From Glacieibacterium sp038211965 (GTDB taxonomy: Bacteria; Pseudomonadota; Alphaproteobacteria; Sphingomonadales; Sphingomonadaceae), in assembly GCA_038211965.1 (NCBI GenBank), contig JBBQVB010000032.1, forward strand, positions 1 through 22,624: a stretch of 22,624 bases of DNA. Reading direction: 5' to 3'. The notes beneath the pieces were generated by a model. That model saw only the letters and a list, made by a program, of their open reading frames with translations, did not search any database and was not told the origin of the DNA. How positions within the stretch are numbered: position 1 is the stretch's first letter; the number at the start of each line of letters is the position of its first letter. Both the position numbers and the translations under genes were made by a program. Positions 6,906-13,774 of this stretch are shown here, piece after piece.

Positions 6906-7316
6906 GTGGACAGCTACGAAGCCAAGTTCGTCGAGGAACTCATCGAGGGCGCAACGCCCGCCGAGCGCGCCGCAATCGCTGCGTGGGCAACACGCCTGCT
7001 CGCCGTGCGCGACGGCGGCGAGGACGGTTTCAGCAAGGCGCGCGAGGCGTTCATGGCAACCGTTGATGGGACGACCGCATGGCCGCTGATCCGCCGTCTG
7101 GGCGACGCGATCAAGCGCAACGCCTGGGACGAGCGTAGCGGGCCGGAGAAGGCCGGCGTCGCGGCGGCGACCGCAATGGTCGCGCTATTCGGTGGCACGT
7201 TCGCAGCGCTGGCCGCGCTTGGCACGGCGGCGGGCGCGCCGCTGTGGATCGTCTTCGGCAGCGGCGACGGGCTGGCGCAGAAACTCATCGCGGCGGCGGG
7301 CGATCCTGTCGCGTGA
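6906..7316 (+). CDS. Small membrane-associated protein, 136 aa, unrecognised
   Basis: I do not recognise this family. The first 80 residues are charged and probably helical (VEELIEG, AERAAIAAWATRLLAV). Residues 83-118 form a long hydrophobic Ala/Gly-rich stretch that could be one long membrane helix or a short helical hairpin, followed by a short amphipathic end. The start is GTG at 6906 with AGGAGA at an ideal distance; no ATG is available nearby. Its stop overlaps the next gene by four bases (GTGA), so the two are probably translated together. Codon use looks like that of the neighbours, and no sign of transfer is evident. Confidence 0.7.
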   Translation: MDSYEAKFVEELIEGATPAERAAIAAWATRLLAVRDGGEDGFSKAREAFMATVDGTTAWPLIRRLGDAIKRNAWDERSGPEKAGVAAATAMVALFGGTFAALAALGTAAGAPLWIVFGSGDGLAQKLIAAAGDPVA

Positions 7317-7519
7317 GATTCGGGCGCGCGGCGTTGGCGCTGCTGGCGGTCGCGGCGGCACCGCTGCCTGCGACCGCGCCGGGGGGCCGCGCGCGCGGGT
7401 TGTCAGATTGGGACCGCGCTTTTCTGGCCGCGCTTTACCGCATCCCGCATGCCCGGGCGGGGCGGCAGCAGCGCGGATTGCTGGTGCGCGAGATCGTCGC
7501 GGCGTTGCCCGCGCAATAG
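7313..7519 (+). CDS. Small exported protein, 68 aa, translationally coupled to the gene before it
   Basis: The GTG start at 7313 overlaps the TGA of the preceding gene. A short signal peptide (RFGRAALALLAVAAAPLPATA, about residues 2-22) precedes a charged 45-residue mature part containing LSDWDRAFLAALYRI (30-44) and a helical RQQRGLLVREIVAAL. The WD-x-x-FL-x-ALY pattern is reminiscent of the C-terminal part of some alphaproteobacterial DUF2927-type exported proteins; that link is from memory and weak. Using an upstream ATG at 7244 would bury most of the overlap inside the other gene and lose the signal peptide at the N-terminus, so it was rejected. Confidence 0.6.
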   Translation: MRFGRAALALLAVAAAPLPATAPGGRARGLSDWDRAFLAALYRIPHARAGRQQRGLLVREIVAALPAQ

Positions 7520-7570
7520 TGGCAGTCGATCCATCGGCTCGTCGGGTATCATCGACGATGCGCGACGGTC

Positions 7571-7924
7571 CTAGTGGTGGGGCGTCGGCAGGTTGCTACA
7601 ACCCGCCTGCAGGAACTCGCACGGCAGGTCGCCGGGCCCGCCGCCGGGTCCATTCTGGCCTGGGACGCCGATCTTGAAGGTCTCGACGGTGAACCATCGC
7701 GTCGTGCGGCCCTTGTGGATGCCGCCGGGACACCGCGCGAAGGTCCCGACCTCCTCGATCTTCTTGGCGTTGCTGTAATAGGTATAGACCCGGCAGGTGA
7801 TCGGGCCGCTCGGCAAAGCCTGTGCCGGCGACGGCAGGACCACGCCCCACGAACCCGCGACGAGCAGCGCCGAAGCGGCGATCCGCACGACGGCGGGGGT
7901 CAAGGCAAAACTTGGCTTGCGCAC
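7571..7924 (-). CDS. Small secreted cysteine-containing protein, 117 aa (DUF6289-like)
   Basis: A long N-terminal signal peptide (hydrophobic about 12-35, cleavage near AQA-L) leads to a mature part with four cysteines (44, 65, 102, 109) that could form two disulfides. The block CRVYTYYSNAKKIEEVG (44-60) followed by a second Cys about 20 residues on resembles small secreted sphingomonad proteins classed as DUF6289; this is pattern resemblance only. A Gly/Pro-rich loop (88-99) precedes the last two cysteines. The GTG start at 7924 is fixed by GGAAGGAG seven bases upstream. The gene lies downstream of the sulfotransferase-like gene on the same strand but has its own promoter candidate. Function unknown. 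Confidence 0.65.
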   Translation of the reverse strand: MRKPSFALTPAVVRIAASALLVAGSWGVVLPSPAQALPSGPITCRVYTYYSNAKKIEEVGTFARCPGGIHKGRTTRWFTVETFKIGVPGQNGPGGGPGDLPCEFLQAGCSNLPTPHH

Positions 7925-7955
7925 GTCGGTTCTCCTTCCGTGACGATACGGCTCC

Positions 7956-7984
7956 ATAACATGATTTCGTCGGTCGCGCACCAA
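7956..7984 (-). promoter_or_regulatory. Sigma-70-like promoter for the secreted Cys protein
   Basis: On the (-) strand TTGGTG (7979-7984) and TGTTAT (7956-7961) are spaced by 17 bases, giving a transcript start near 7949 and a leader of about 25 bases to the GTG. The -35 sits in a small CACC/GGTG inverted repeat (7979-7990). Confidence 0.35.
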
Positions 7985-7998
7985 TCGGTGTCTGCCGC

Positions 7999-8721
7999 TC
8001 AGCCGCGCAGGCTGAACCGGGCGAGATAGGCGTAGTCTGGCAAGCACGCCGCCAGCACGGTGCCCGCCTCGCCGGACACCTCGACCGGCCGCTCGTCGGG
8101 CGCGCCGAACCCCGTCGAGGCTTCGACCGCGCCGTACCAGTGGCTCGCCCACACCCCGTCGGTGGCGCGGCGACCAGGTTCCCACGCCAGCATCGCCGGG
8201 TCCCACGCGATGCCCAGCGCCGCGCACAGCCTCGCCAGCACCCGCGCCGGATCGGCGAGGATGTCGGCGGCATCGACGACGGGCGGCGCGTGGCCAAGGC
8301 GGTCGGCCTCGCGGTCGAAATACGCGCGCTGGCGGGCGAGGCCGATGTGGCCCGCGTTGACTGTCACGCGCTTCGCCGCATAGCTCGCGATGACGCGCGC
8401 CGGGTCGCGGATCAGTAAGGCGTGGACGTGGTCGGGGAGGTCGCCGATGCCGACCGGTCCCTCCATGTGGTGCGCCATGTGCTTCTGGTACCAGACGGGG
8501 GTGGGGCAGGGGCCGCCCAGCGTCCGCGCGACCGACTGCCAGTCGCAATCCATCGACGCGATCACCTCGTCCCGCATCGGCTGGTCGTCGCCCGTCGCCT
8601 CGAGGTAGGCGCCGTAGAACGGCTCATCGCTAACCACCGTGTCGGGACGCGACCCGAAGCTCCGCATCAGCGCGGTCGACAGGTTGCGCGGCCCCGACCA
8701 CATGGCGATGCGCACGGTCAT
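7999..8721 (-). CDS. Sulfotransferase-like protein, 240 aa
   Basis: The protein opens with IAMWSGPRNLSTALMRSF (5-22), a P-loop-like segment where PAPS-dependent sulfotransferases bind the 5'-phosphosulfate, and has LLIRDPARVIASY (102-114), matching the 3'-phosphate-binding RDP...S block. YQKHMAHHM (78-86) is characteristic of the bacterial subgroup that travels with class-IV aminotransferase-like proteins. Its substrate is unknown, and it could use a different nucleotide donor. The ATG at 8721 overlaps the TGA of the aminotransferase-like gene by four bases (ATGA), so coupled translation and physical or pathway partnership are likely. I recall invertebrate proteins annotated as branched-chain aminotransferase-like in which these two domains are fused, which would strengthen the link. 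It is the last gene of the operon. Confidence 0.8.
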   Translation of the reverse strand: MTVRIAMWSGPRNLSTALMRSFGSRPDTVVSDEPFYGAYLEATGDDQPMRDEVIASMDCDWQSVARTLGGPCPTPVWYQKHMAHHMEGPVGIGDLPDHVHALLIRDPARVIASYAAKRVTVNAGHIGLARQRAYFDREADRLGHAPPVVDAADILADPARVLARLCAALGIAWDPAMLAWEPGRRATDGVWASHWYGAVEASTGFGAPDERPVEVSGEAGTVLAACLPDYAYLARFSLRG

Positions 8722-9623
8722 GCCTGCGCATCCTTGAGTGTGTCGTAAAGCCCGACCAGCCGCGCCGTGAAGGGGCCGGGCAGGGGGGCGGGCAAAGCGC
8801 GTGCGTCGATGCTCGCGACCGGCGTGATGCCGCCGAAGGTGCCGGTGACGAATGCCTCGTCCGCCGCCATCAGGTCGCCAAACGGATAGTCGCCCGGCGC
8901 GCAGGCGATGCCGTTCGCCGCGCACAGCCCGATGACCTTGGCGCGCGTCACGCCGTTGAAGCAGTGCTCGCCGCTCGATGTGCGAACCTCGCCGCGCACG
9001 ATCCAGAAGAAGTTGGTCGCGTTACAGCTCGCGATATTCCCGTGTCCGTCGAGCATCAGCGCCTCGTCGGCCCCCGCCGCGATGGCCTCGTTGAGCGCGA
9101 GGATCAGCGGCAGGCGGCTGTGCGAATTGATCCGCATGTCGAACATCGTGCGTGGCGTCGTCCGCAGGCTCGCGGTGTGGAGGCGCAGGCCCTGCGTGCG
9201 CAGCGCCGGCGCGGGTTGCTTGTATTCGGCCAGGATGACCACCGTCGGCCGCCCGAGCGCGTTGCGCGGGTCCTGGTTCGCCGCCGCTTTCTCGCCGCGC
9301 GTCACCATCAGCCGCAGATGCGCGCCGTCGTGCATCGCGTTGGCATCGCAGGTCGCGCGTAGGGCGCCCGCGAACCCGGCACGGTCCATCGGCAGGTCGA
9401 GGCCGATTGCCGCCGCGCCCGCAAACAGCCGGTCGAGATGTTTGCCCAGGAACAGCAGCGCGCCGTGATGCAGCCGCAGCCCTTCCCACACCCCGTCGCC
9501 GAGGACGAAGCCCGCGTCGAACACCGAGACCGTCGCCCGTGCGCGCGGCACGAGGTCGCCGTTGAGCCAGATCAAGACCCCATCGTTGCGAGGGTCGGCC
9601 GCGAAATCCTGACTACCCGCCAT
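8718..9623 (-). CDS. Class-IV aminotransferase-fold protein lacking the usual PLP residues, 301 aa
   Basis: The overall sequence follows the branched-chain/D-amino-acid aminotransferase family (fold type IV): an N-terminal VFDAGFVLGDGVWEGLR (34-50), a central EALMLDGHGNIASCNATNFF (187-206), NGVTR (223-227) and TGTFGGITPV (260-269). However, the position of the Schiff-base lysine (K in KSLN or KHLNRL of relatives) reads NSHSRL at 166-171, with no lysine within about 30 residues, and the glutamate that contacts the PLP ring nitrogen (EGSSSNVF in relatives) is Ser199. It may therefore not be a transaminase at all, or may use another residue. It is tightly coupled to a VOC protein upstream (TGATG overlap) and a sulfotransferase-like protein downstream (ATGA overlap). 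Annotation as IlvE or Dat would be misleading. Confidence 0.8.
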   Translation of the reverse strand: MAGSQDFAADPRNDGVLIWLNGDLVPRARATVSVFDAGFVLGDGVWEGLRLHHGALLFLGKHLDRLFAGAAAIGLDLPMDRAGFAGALRATCDANAMHDGAHLRLMVTRGEKAAANQDPRNALGRPTVVILAEYKQPAPALRTQGLRLHTASLRTTPRTMFDMRINSHSRLPLILALNEAIAAGADEALMLDGHGNIASCNATNFFWIVRGEVRTSSGEHCFNGVTRAKVIGLCAANGIACAPGDYPFGDLMAADEAFVTGTFGGITPVASIDARALPAPLPGPFTARLVGLYDTLKDAQA

Positions 9624-9958
9624 CAGGGGCGCGCGTGGCGCGGTTCGTACAGGCCGAGCCTGCCGCCACCGGGCATGACGATGCGCGTCGTGCGTCCCCA
9701 GCCCTGCGTCCCCGCGCCTTCGCATACGACGCCCTTCGCCGCGAGCGCCGCAACGGCGGCATCGAGGTCGTCGCACATCAGGTACATTTCGTGGCTGTAG
9801 CTGGCGGACGGATGCACCGCCGTTTCGGTCGCGGGCAGCTTGAAGATCAGCCAGCCCTGCCCGACATCGACGTGGGGCAGGTCGAGCGCATCGCGGAGCA
9901 GCGCCTTGTCGGCCTCGGCATCGGTCGAATAGATCATCACGTGCGCGCCGGTGATCAT
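9623..9958 (-). CDS. VOC (glyoxalase/bleomycin-resistance) fold protein, 111 aa
   Basis: One VOC-superfamily protein with the paired beta-alpha-beta-beta-beta layout: GAHVMIYSTDAEADKALL at the start and SHEMYLMCDDLDAAVAAL (55-72) at the beginning of the second module. Candidate metal ligands His6, His56 and Glu105 (in GLYEPRH) sit at the positions used in the family. Such proteins can be isomerases, dioxygenases, epimerases or binding proteins, so no reaction can be assigned. The start at 9958 has GAGGGAGA about eight bases upstream. Its TGA overlaps the ATG of the aminotransferase-like gene by one base, and it begins 15 bases after the DUF1192 gene. Confidence 0.8.
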   Translation of the reverse strand: MITGAHVMIYSTDAEADKALLRDALDLPHVDVGQGWLIFKLPATETAVHPSASYSHEMYLMCDDLDAAVAALAAKGVVCEGAGTQGWGRTTRIVMPGGGRLGLYEPRHARP

Positions 9959-9973
9959 GCTGGTTCTCCCTCG

Positions 9974-10177
9974 TCAGGCCTTCTTGAACAGGCTGTCCGC
10001 CGCGCTCCTGAATTTGCCCGCGCCGTCACGCTTGGTTTCGGTGCGCGCCAGCTCGGCTTTGAGTGCCGCGATGCGCGCGTCGAGCTCGGTCAACGACAGG
10101 CGGTCGAGATCCTCGGCAAGCAGCTGCGCGAGCGCCGAGTCCTTGCGCGGCGGCGGCGAGATGTCGTCGGTGTCCAT
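9974..10177 (-). CDS. DUF1192 family protein, 67 aa
   Basis: A small soluble protein with a Pro/charged N-terminus (MDTDDISPPPRKDS), a conserved LAEDLDRLSLTELDARIAAL helix (20-39) and a C-terminal FRSAADSLFKK. This is the typical arrangement of alphaproteobacterial DUF1192 proteins of about 60-70 residues, predicted coiled coil, function unknown. The start at 10177 gives the usual length; an upstream in-frame codon would add ten residues and sits closer to the divergent gene. There is no strong ribosome-binding site. From memory, DUF1192 genes often neighbour an NAD(P)H-quinone oxidoreductase gene, as here. It heads the operon with the VOC, aminotransferase-like and sulfotransferase-like genes. 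Confidence 0.8.
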   Translation of the reverse strand: MDTDDISPPPRKDSALAQLLAEDLDRLSLTELDARIAALKAELARTETKRDGAGKFRSAADSLFKKA

Positions 10178-10222
10178 GCGCGAAAACTTGACCCCCCAAG
10201 GGCGCAAGTCAATATCCGCCGC

Positions 10223-11215
10223 ATGACCGAAATCAGCGCCGCGATGACCGCCATCGACCCCGTCTCCGCCGGTGGCCCCGAACTGCTCGTGCCCGTGTCG
10301 CGGCCGGTGCCGGTGCCTGGCGACGGCGAGGTGTTGATCCGCGTCGCTGCTGCTGGGGTCAATCGGCCCGACGTTCTGCAGCGCCTCGGGTTATATCCGA
10401 TGCCGCCGGGGACACCGTCGATTCTCGGCCTCGAGGTCGCAGGCGAGGTCGTCGTCGGTGCGGGACGCTGGGCGGTCGGTGACAGGGTCTGCGCGCTGAT
10501 CGCGGGCGGCGGCTATGCGGAATATGCCATCGCGCCGGTGGGCCAGTGCCTGCCCATCCCCGAGGGGCTGAGCCTGATGGATGCCGCGGGGCTGCCCGAG
10601 ACCTATTTCACCGTGTGGTCGAACCTGTTCGAGCGCGGGCGCGCGACGGCGGGCGAGACGGTGCTCGTCCACGGTGGCACCAGCGGTATCGGCGTTACCG
10701 CGATCCTGCTCGCCAAGGCGCGCGGCCTGACCGTCGTCGTTACCTGCGGCAGCGCCGCGAAGTGCGACGCGGCGCGCGGTCTCGGCGCGGACCACGCCAT
10801 CGACTATAAAACTCAGGACTTTGCCGTCGAAGTCAAACGTATCACCGCAGGTCGCGGGGTCGATGTCGTGCTCGATATGGTCGGCGGTGACTATATCGCG
10901 AAGAACATCGCCAGCCTTGCCGACGACGGGCGTCACGTCTCGATCGCCTTCCAGCGCGGTCCCAAGGCCGAGGTCAATTTCTCCGACGTCATGCGCCGCC
11001 GCCTGACGCTGACGGGTTCGACCCTCCGCCCGCGCCCGATGGCATTCAAGGCCGCCATCGCCGCCGCGCTCGAGCGCGAGGTGTGGCCGCTTTTCGCGGC
11101 AGGCAAGCTTCGTGCGGTGACCGACATAGTCCTGCCGCTCAAGGAGGCGGCTAACGCCCATCGCCGGATGGAGGCGGGCGACCATGTCGGGAAGATCATC
11201 CTTGCCGTCGGCTAA
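10223..11215 (+). CDS. NAD(P)H-quinone oxidoreductase, PIG3 / zeta-crystallin type, 330 aa
   Basis: A zinc-free medium-chain dehydrogenase/reductase that reduces quinones with NAD(P)H. The PIG3 hallmark VNRPDVLQRLGLYPMPPG (46-63) is present, as is the GroES-like N-terminal domain with EVAGEVV (71-77). The Rossmann nucleotide loop is VHGGTSGIGVTA (149-160), followed by ALEREVWPLFAAGKL (282-296) and the C-terminal HRRMEAGDHVGKI (313-325), all as in the family. The length is typical (about 325-335). The ATG at 10223 begins MTEISAAM. No cysteine or zinc-binding lobe is present. It diverges from the DUF1192 gene with only 45 bases between starts, so both promoters must overlap. A small hairpin follows the stop at 11248-11267. 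Confidence 0.9.
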   Translation: MTEISAAMTAIDPVSAGGPELLVPVSRPVPVPGDGEVLIRVAAAGVNRPDVLQRLGLYPMPPGTPSILGLEVAGEVVVGAGRWAVGDRVCALIAGGGYAEYAIAPVGQCLPIPEGLSLMDAAGLPETYFTVWSNLFERGRATAGETVLVHGGTSGIGVTAILLAKARGLTVVVTCGSAAKCDAARGLGADHAIDYKTQDFAVEVKRITAGRGVDVVLDMVGGDYIAKNIASLADDGRHVSIAFQRGPKAEVNFSDVMRRRLTLTGSTLRPRPMAFKAAIAAALEREVWPLFAAGKLRAVTDIVLPLKEAANAHRRMEAGDHVGKIILAVG

Positions 11216-11247
11216 GTCCCCACCTCGGCAGGCCGTTTAACCTCATA

Positions 11248-11267
11248 CGCCCGTCGCATCGCGGGCG
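11248..11267. other. Hairpin touching the ribosome-binding site of the GGDEF-EAL gene
   Basis: CGCCCG (11248-11253) pairs with CGGGCG (11262-11267) around an 8-base loop. The right arm ends at the first base of GGGAGGG (11267-11273), the ribosome-binding site of the downstream gene. It may end the oxidoreductase transcript or modulate access to that site. No U-tract follows. Confidence 0.3.
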
Positions 11268-11277
11268 GGAGGGTGCG

Positions 11278-13614
11278 ATGTCGGCGATGTTCAGGCCCCC
11301 GATCGCCGTCGCCAGCGCGATCGGCTGGCGGCAGGTCTTCGGCTTCGGCCACGGCCATGAGCCGTTCTGGGCGCGCGTGCGCGGCGCGCAGCTGGCTATT
11401 CTCAACCGTTATGTGCCCTTCAACGTCGCGCTGATGGTTGCCAACCTCGGCATACTGGCGGCCGTGCTCCACGACACTGTCGATCCGGGCTTCGTCTATG
11501 CCTGGGGGCTTGTGATGGCAGGGCTTGCGGCAGTGTGGCTGGCGCGCTGGCATCGCTCGCGCGGTCTCCCGGAGCAGAACGAGGCGACGCAGCGCCAGTT
11601 CTGGACGGTTAGCGGCGAAGTCGCGTGCTTCGGCATCGCGTGGGGCGCGCTGATGCTGCGGCTGTTGCCTATGGTGACAGTTGAGAACCAGATGGTCCTC
11701 GCGCTGCTGTCGGCGACCGCGATGGGCGCCTGCGGGTTCGCCGCGGCGATGCTGCCCGTCTGCGGCGCTGCGGTAGTGGTCAGCATCGCGGCCGCAACCC
11801 TGCTCGGCCTGCCGTACTGGTCGCCGCTGGCGTCGCCGATGATCTTCCTGTCGTTCGCGACCTTCACGATCCTGATCCTGCGTGGCATCGTCGTGACCAG
11901 TTTCGCGATGATGGCGCGGATGCGGACGCAGGCCGATCACGCCGAGGCGAGCGCCACCATCGGCCTGCTGCTCAACGAGTTCGAGGCGAACGGCTCCGAC
12001 TGGCTTATCGAGGTCGATGCCGAGGGCCGCCTGACGCACGCCTCGCCGCGCCTGTGCGAGGTGTCGGGGCGCGGTCGCGCGGGGCTGCTCGGCTTGCCGC
12101 TAATCGAACTGATCGGTCCCGATCGGCGCGACCCGGCCGTGCGCGGCGCCGTACGGACGCTGGGCCGGCACTTCAATGCCCGGACGGCATTTCGCGACCT
12201 CTGCATCCCGGTCGCGGTGCGCGGCGAGCTGCGCTGGTGGTCGCTGACCGGCGCTCCCAAACTCGACGCGGGGGGCGAGTTCGCAGGCTATCGCGGCGTC
12301 GGCACCGACGTCACCGAGGCGCGGCGCGCGGGCGACCGGATCGCCGAGCTGGCGCGCTTCGACCCGCTGACCGGGCTCGCCAACCGTGCCCTGATCCGCG
12401 AGACGATTGCCGTCGGCCTGTCGGCAGGTGGCTGCGCGCTGCTGTTCGTCGATCTCGACCGTTTTAAATCGGTCAACGACAGCCATGGCCATGCGGCGGG
12501 CGATGTGCTGCTGCGCGAGGTCGCGGCGCGGCTGCGCGGCGTCGCGGGGCATGGCGCGCGCCTCGGGCGGCTCGGCGGCGACGAGTTCGCGCTCGTCCTG
12601 ACGCCGCCGACGCCGCGCCGCGCCGAACGTGCCGCGCGCGCCATCGTCGCCGCGTTAGCGCGGCCGTTCGACATCGACGGCGTGCCGGTGACCATCGGCG
12701 CGAGCGTCGGCTGGGCGCTCGGCCCGACCGACGGCACGACAGTCGATGCGCTGCTGCGTGCCGCTGATCTGGCGCTCTACGAGGTCAAGGGCGCGGGGCG
12801 CGGCGCGGCGTGTCGCTTTGTCCCTGCCATCGCCGCACGCGCCGGGGAGCGTCGCGCGCTGGAGGGCGACCTCGCGAGTGCTCTCGATCGGGGCGAACTC
12901 AGCCTTGCCTTCCAGCCGATCGTTGAGGCCAGCGACGAGCGCATCTCGGGCTTCGAGGCACTGCTGCGCTGGAGCCACCCGACGCTGGGCAACATCCCGC
13001 CTGTGACGTTCATTCCCGTCGCCGAGGACACCGGCCTGATCATTCGCATCGGCGCATGGGTCATCGAGCGAGCCTGCGTCGAGGCGGCGCGTTGGCCCGC
13101 CGATATCCGAATTGCGGTCAATCTGTCGGCGCTGCAGTTCGACGACCCGGACCTCGTTCCCACCATCGAGCGCGCGCTGAGCGTCAACAACATTGCTGCC
13201 GACCGACTTGAGCTCGAAATTACCGAGAGCGTGTTCCTCAACGAACACCCCGCCACGGCCGCGGCCATCGGGCGCCTCAAGACGCTCGGCGTGCGCTTCG
13301 CACTCGACGATTTCGGCACCGGCTATTCGTCGCTCGGGTATTTGCGCAAGTGCGAGTTCAGCCGCATCAAGATCGACCGAAGTTTCGTCCAGCGCGCCGC
13401 CGCCGACGAAAGCGAGTCGACCGCGATCATCCAGGCGATCGTCGCGCTGGCGCACAGTCTCGGCATGGCGACGACCGCCGAGGGCACCGAGACGCGCGCC
13501 GAGTTCGAGGCATGCCGGTCGCTTGGGTGCGAGCAGGTCCAGGGTTATCTCTTCGGTCGCCCGATGCCTGCCGAAGATGCAACCGCGCTGGTAACGCTGC
13601 GCGAGGCGGCTTAG
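11278..13614 (+). CDS. Membrane PAS-GGDEF-EAL protein (cyclic di-GMP synthesis and breakdown), 778 aa
   Basis: The N-terminal 210 residues hold about six hydrophobic helices (roughly 47-65, 74-90, 116-131, 138-160, 161-178, 187-210), a MASE-like membrane sensor of no type I can name. A PAS/PAC region follows (about 230-350, with YRGVGTDVTEARR). The GGDEF domain has FDPLTGLANR (361-370), DLDRFKSVND (392-401) and an intact RLGGDEF (431-437), but no RxxD inhibitory site at 424-427 (GHGA). The EAL domain keeps EAL (560-562), Asn615, ELEITE (645-650), LDDFGTG (676-682), KID (698-700), AEGTE (734-738) and QGYLFG (755-760). Both activities therefore look possible. GGGAGGG lies four to five bases before the ATG at 11278. 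The gene probably couples an envelope or redox signal to cyclic di-GMP; its ligand is unknown. Confidence 0.93.
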   Translation: MSAMFRPPIAVASAIGWRQVFGFGHGHEPFWARVRGAQLAILNRYVPFNVALMVANLGILAAVLHDTVDPGFVYAWGLVMAGLAAVWLARWHRSRGLPEQNEATQRQFWTVSGEVACFGIAWGALMLRLLPMVTVENQMVLALLSATAMGACGFAAAMLPVCGAAVVVSIAAATLLGLPYWSPLASPMIFLSFATFTILILRGIVVTSFAMMARMRTQADHAEASATIGLLLNEFEANGSDWLIEVDAEGRLTHASPRLCEVSGRGRAGLLGLPLIELIGPDRRDPAVRGAVRTLGRHFNARTAFRDLCIPVAVRGELRWWSLTGAPKLDAGGEFAGYRGVGTDVTEARRAGDRIAELARFDPLTGLANRALIRETIAVGLSAGGCALLFVDLDRFKSVNDSHGHAAGDVLLREVAARLRGVAGHGARLGRLGGDEFALVLTPPTPRRAERAARAIVAALARPFDIDGVPVTIGASVGWALGPTDGTTVDALLRAADLALYEVKGAGRGAACRFVPAIAARAGERRALEGDLASALDRGELSLAFQPIVEASDERISGFEALLRWSHPTLGNIPPVTFIPVAEDTGLIIRIGAWVIERACVEAARWPADIRIAVNLSALQFDDPDLVPTIERALSVNNIAADRLELEITESVFLNEHPATAAAIGRLKTLGVRFALDDFGTGYSSLGYLRKCEFSRIKIDRSFVQRAAADESESTAIIQAIVALAHSLGMATTAEGTETRAEFEACRSLGCEQVQGYLFGRPMPAEDATALVTLREAA

Positions 13615-13714
13615 TCGAAATTTCTCGGATCGACGCCAGCTCTGCCCAAGTTCCGGGGAAATTCGGGCAATGACGAAGATGCGGGATGACAAGTCCTGTT
13701 CACGCTAGCGCAAC

Positions 13715-13740
13715 GGAACTTCGACGATAGGCCCGCCGTT
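13715..13740 (+). promoter_or_regulatory. EcfG-type general stress promoter
   Basis: GGAAC at 13715-13719 and CGTT at 13737-13740 are separated by 17 bases, a perfect match to the alphaproteobacterial EcfG consensus GGAAC-N16/17-CGTT. Expected transcription starts near 13747 and the coding start is at 13775, leaving a leader of about 28 bases with an AGGAG site. The preceding 100 bases after the GGDEF-EAL gene hold only a weak TGCCC/GGGCA inverted repeat (13643-13669). Confidence 0.8.
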
Positions 13741-13774
13741 CTGACCAACAGGACCAATCATCAGGAGTGTTCTC

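Noticed and set aside
9635..10222. N-terminal extension of the quinone oxidoreductase frame
   Set aside because: It runs antisense through the VOC and DUF1192 genes; the family N-terminus begins at the ATG at 10223.
13643..13669. TGCCC/GGGCA inverted repeat after the GGDEF-EAL gene as a terminator
   Set aside because: Only five base pairs with a 17-base loop and no U-tract; too weak to call.
12655..13692. 345-codon (-) strand frame opposite the GGDEF-EAL gene
   Set aside because: The (+) strand encodes intact GGDEF and EAL motifs over the same bases.
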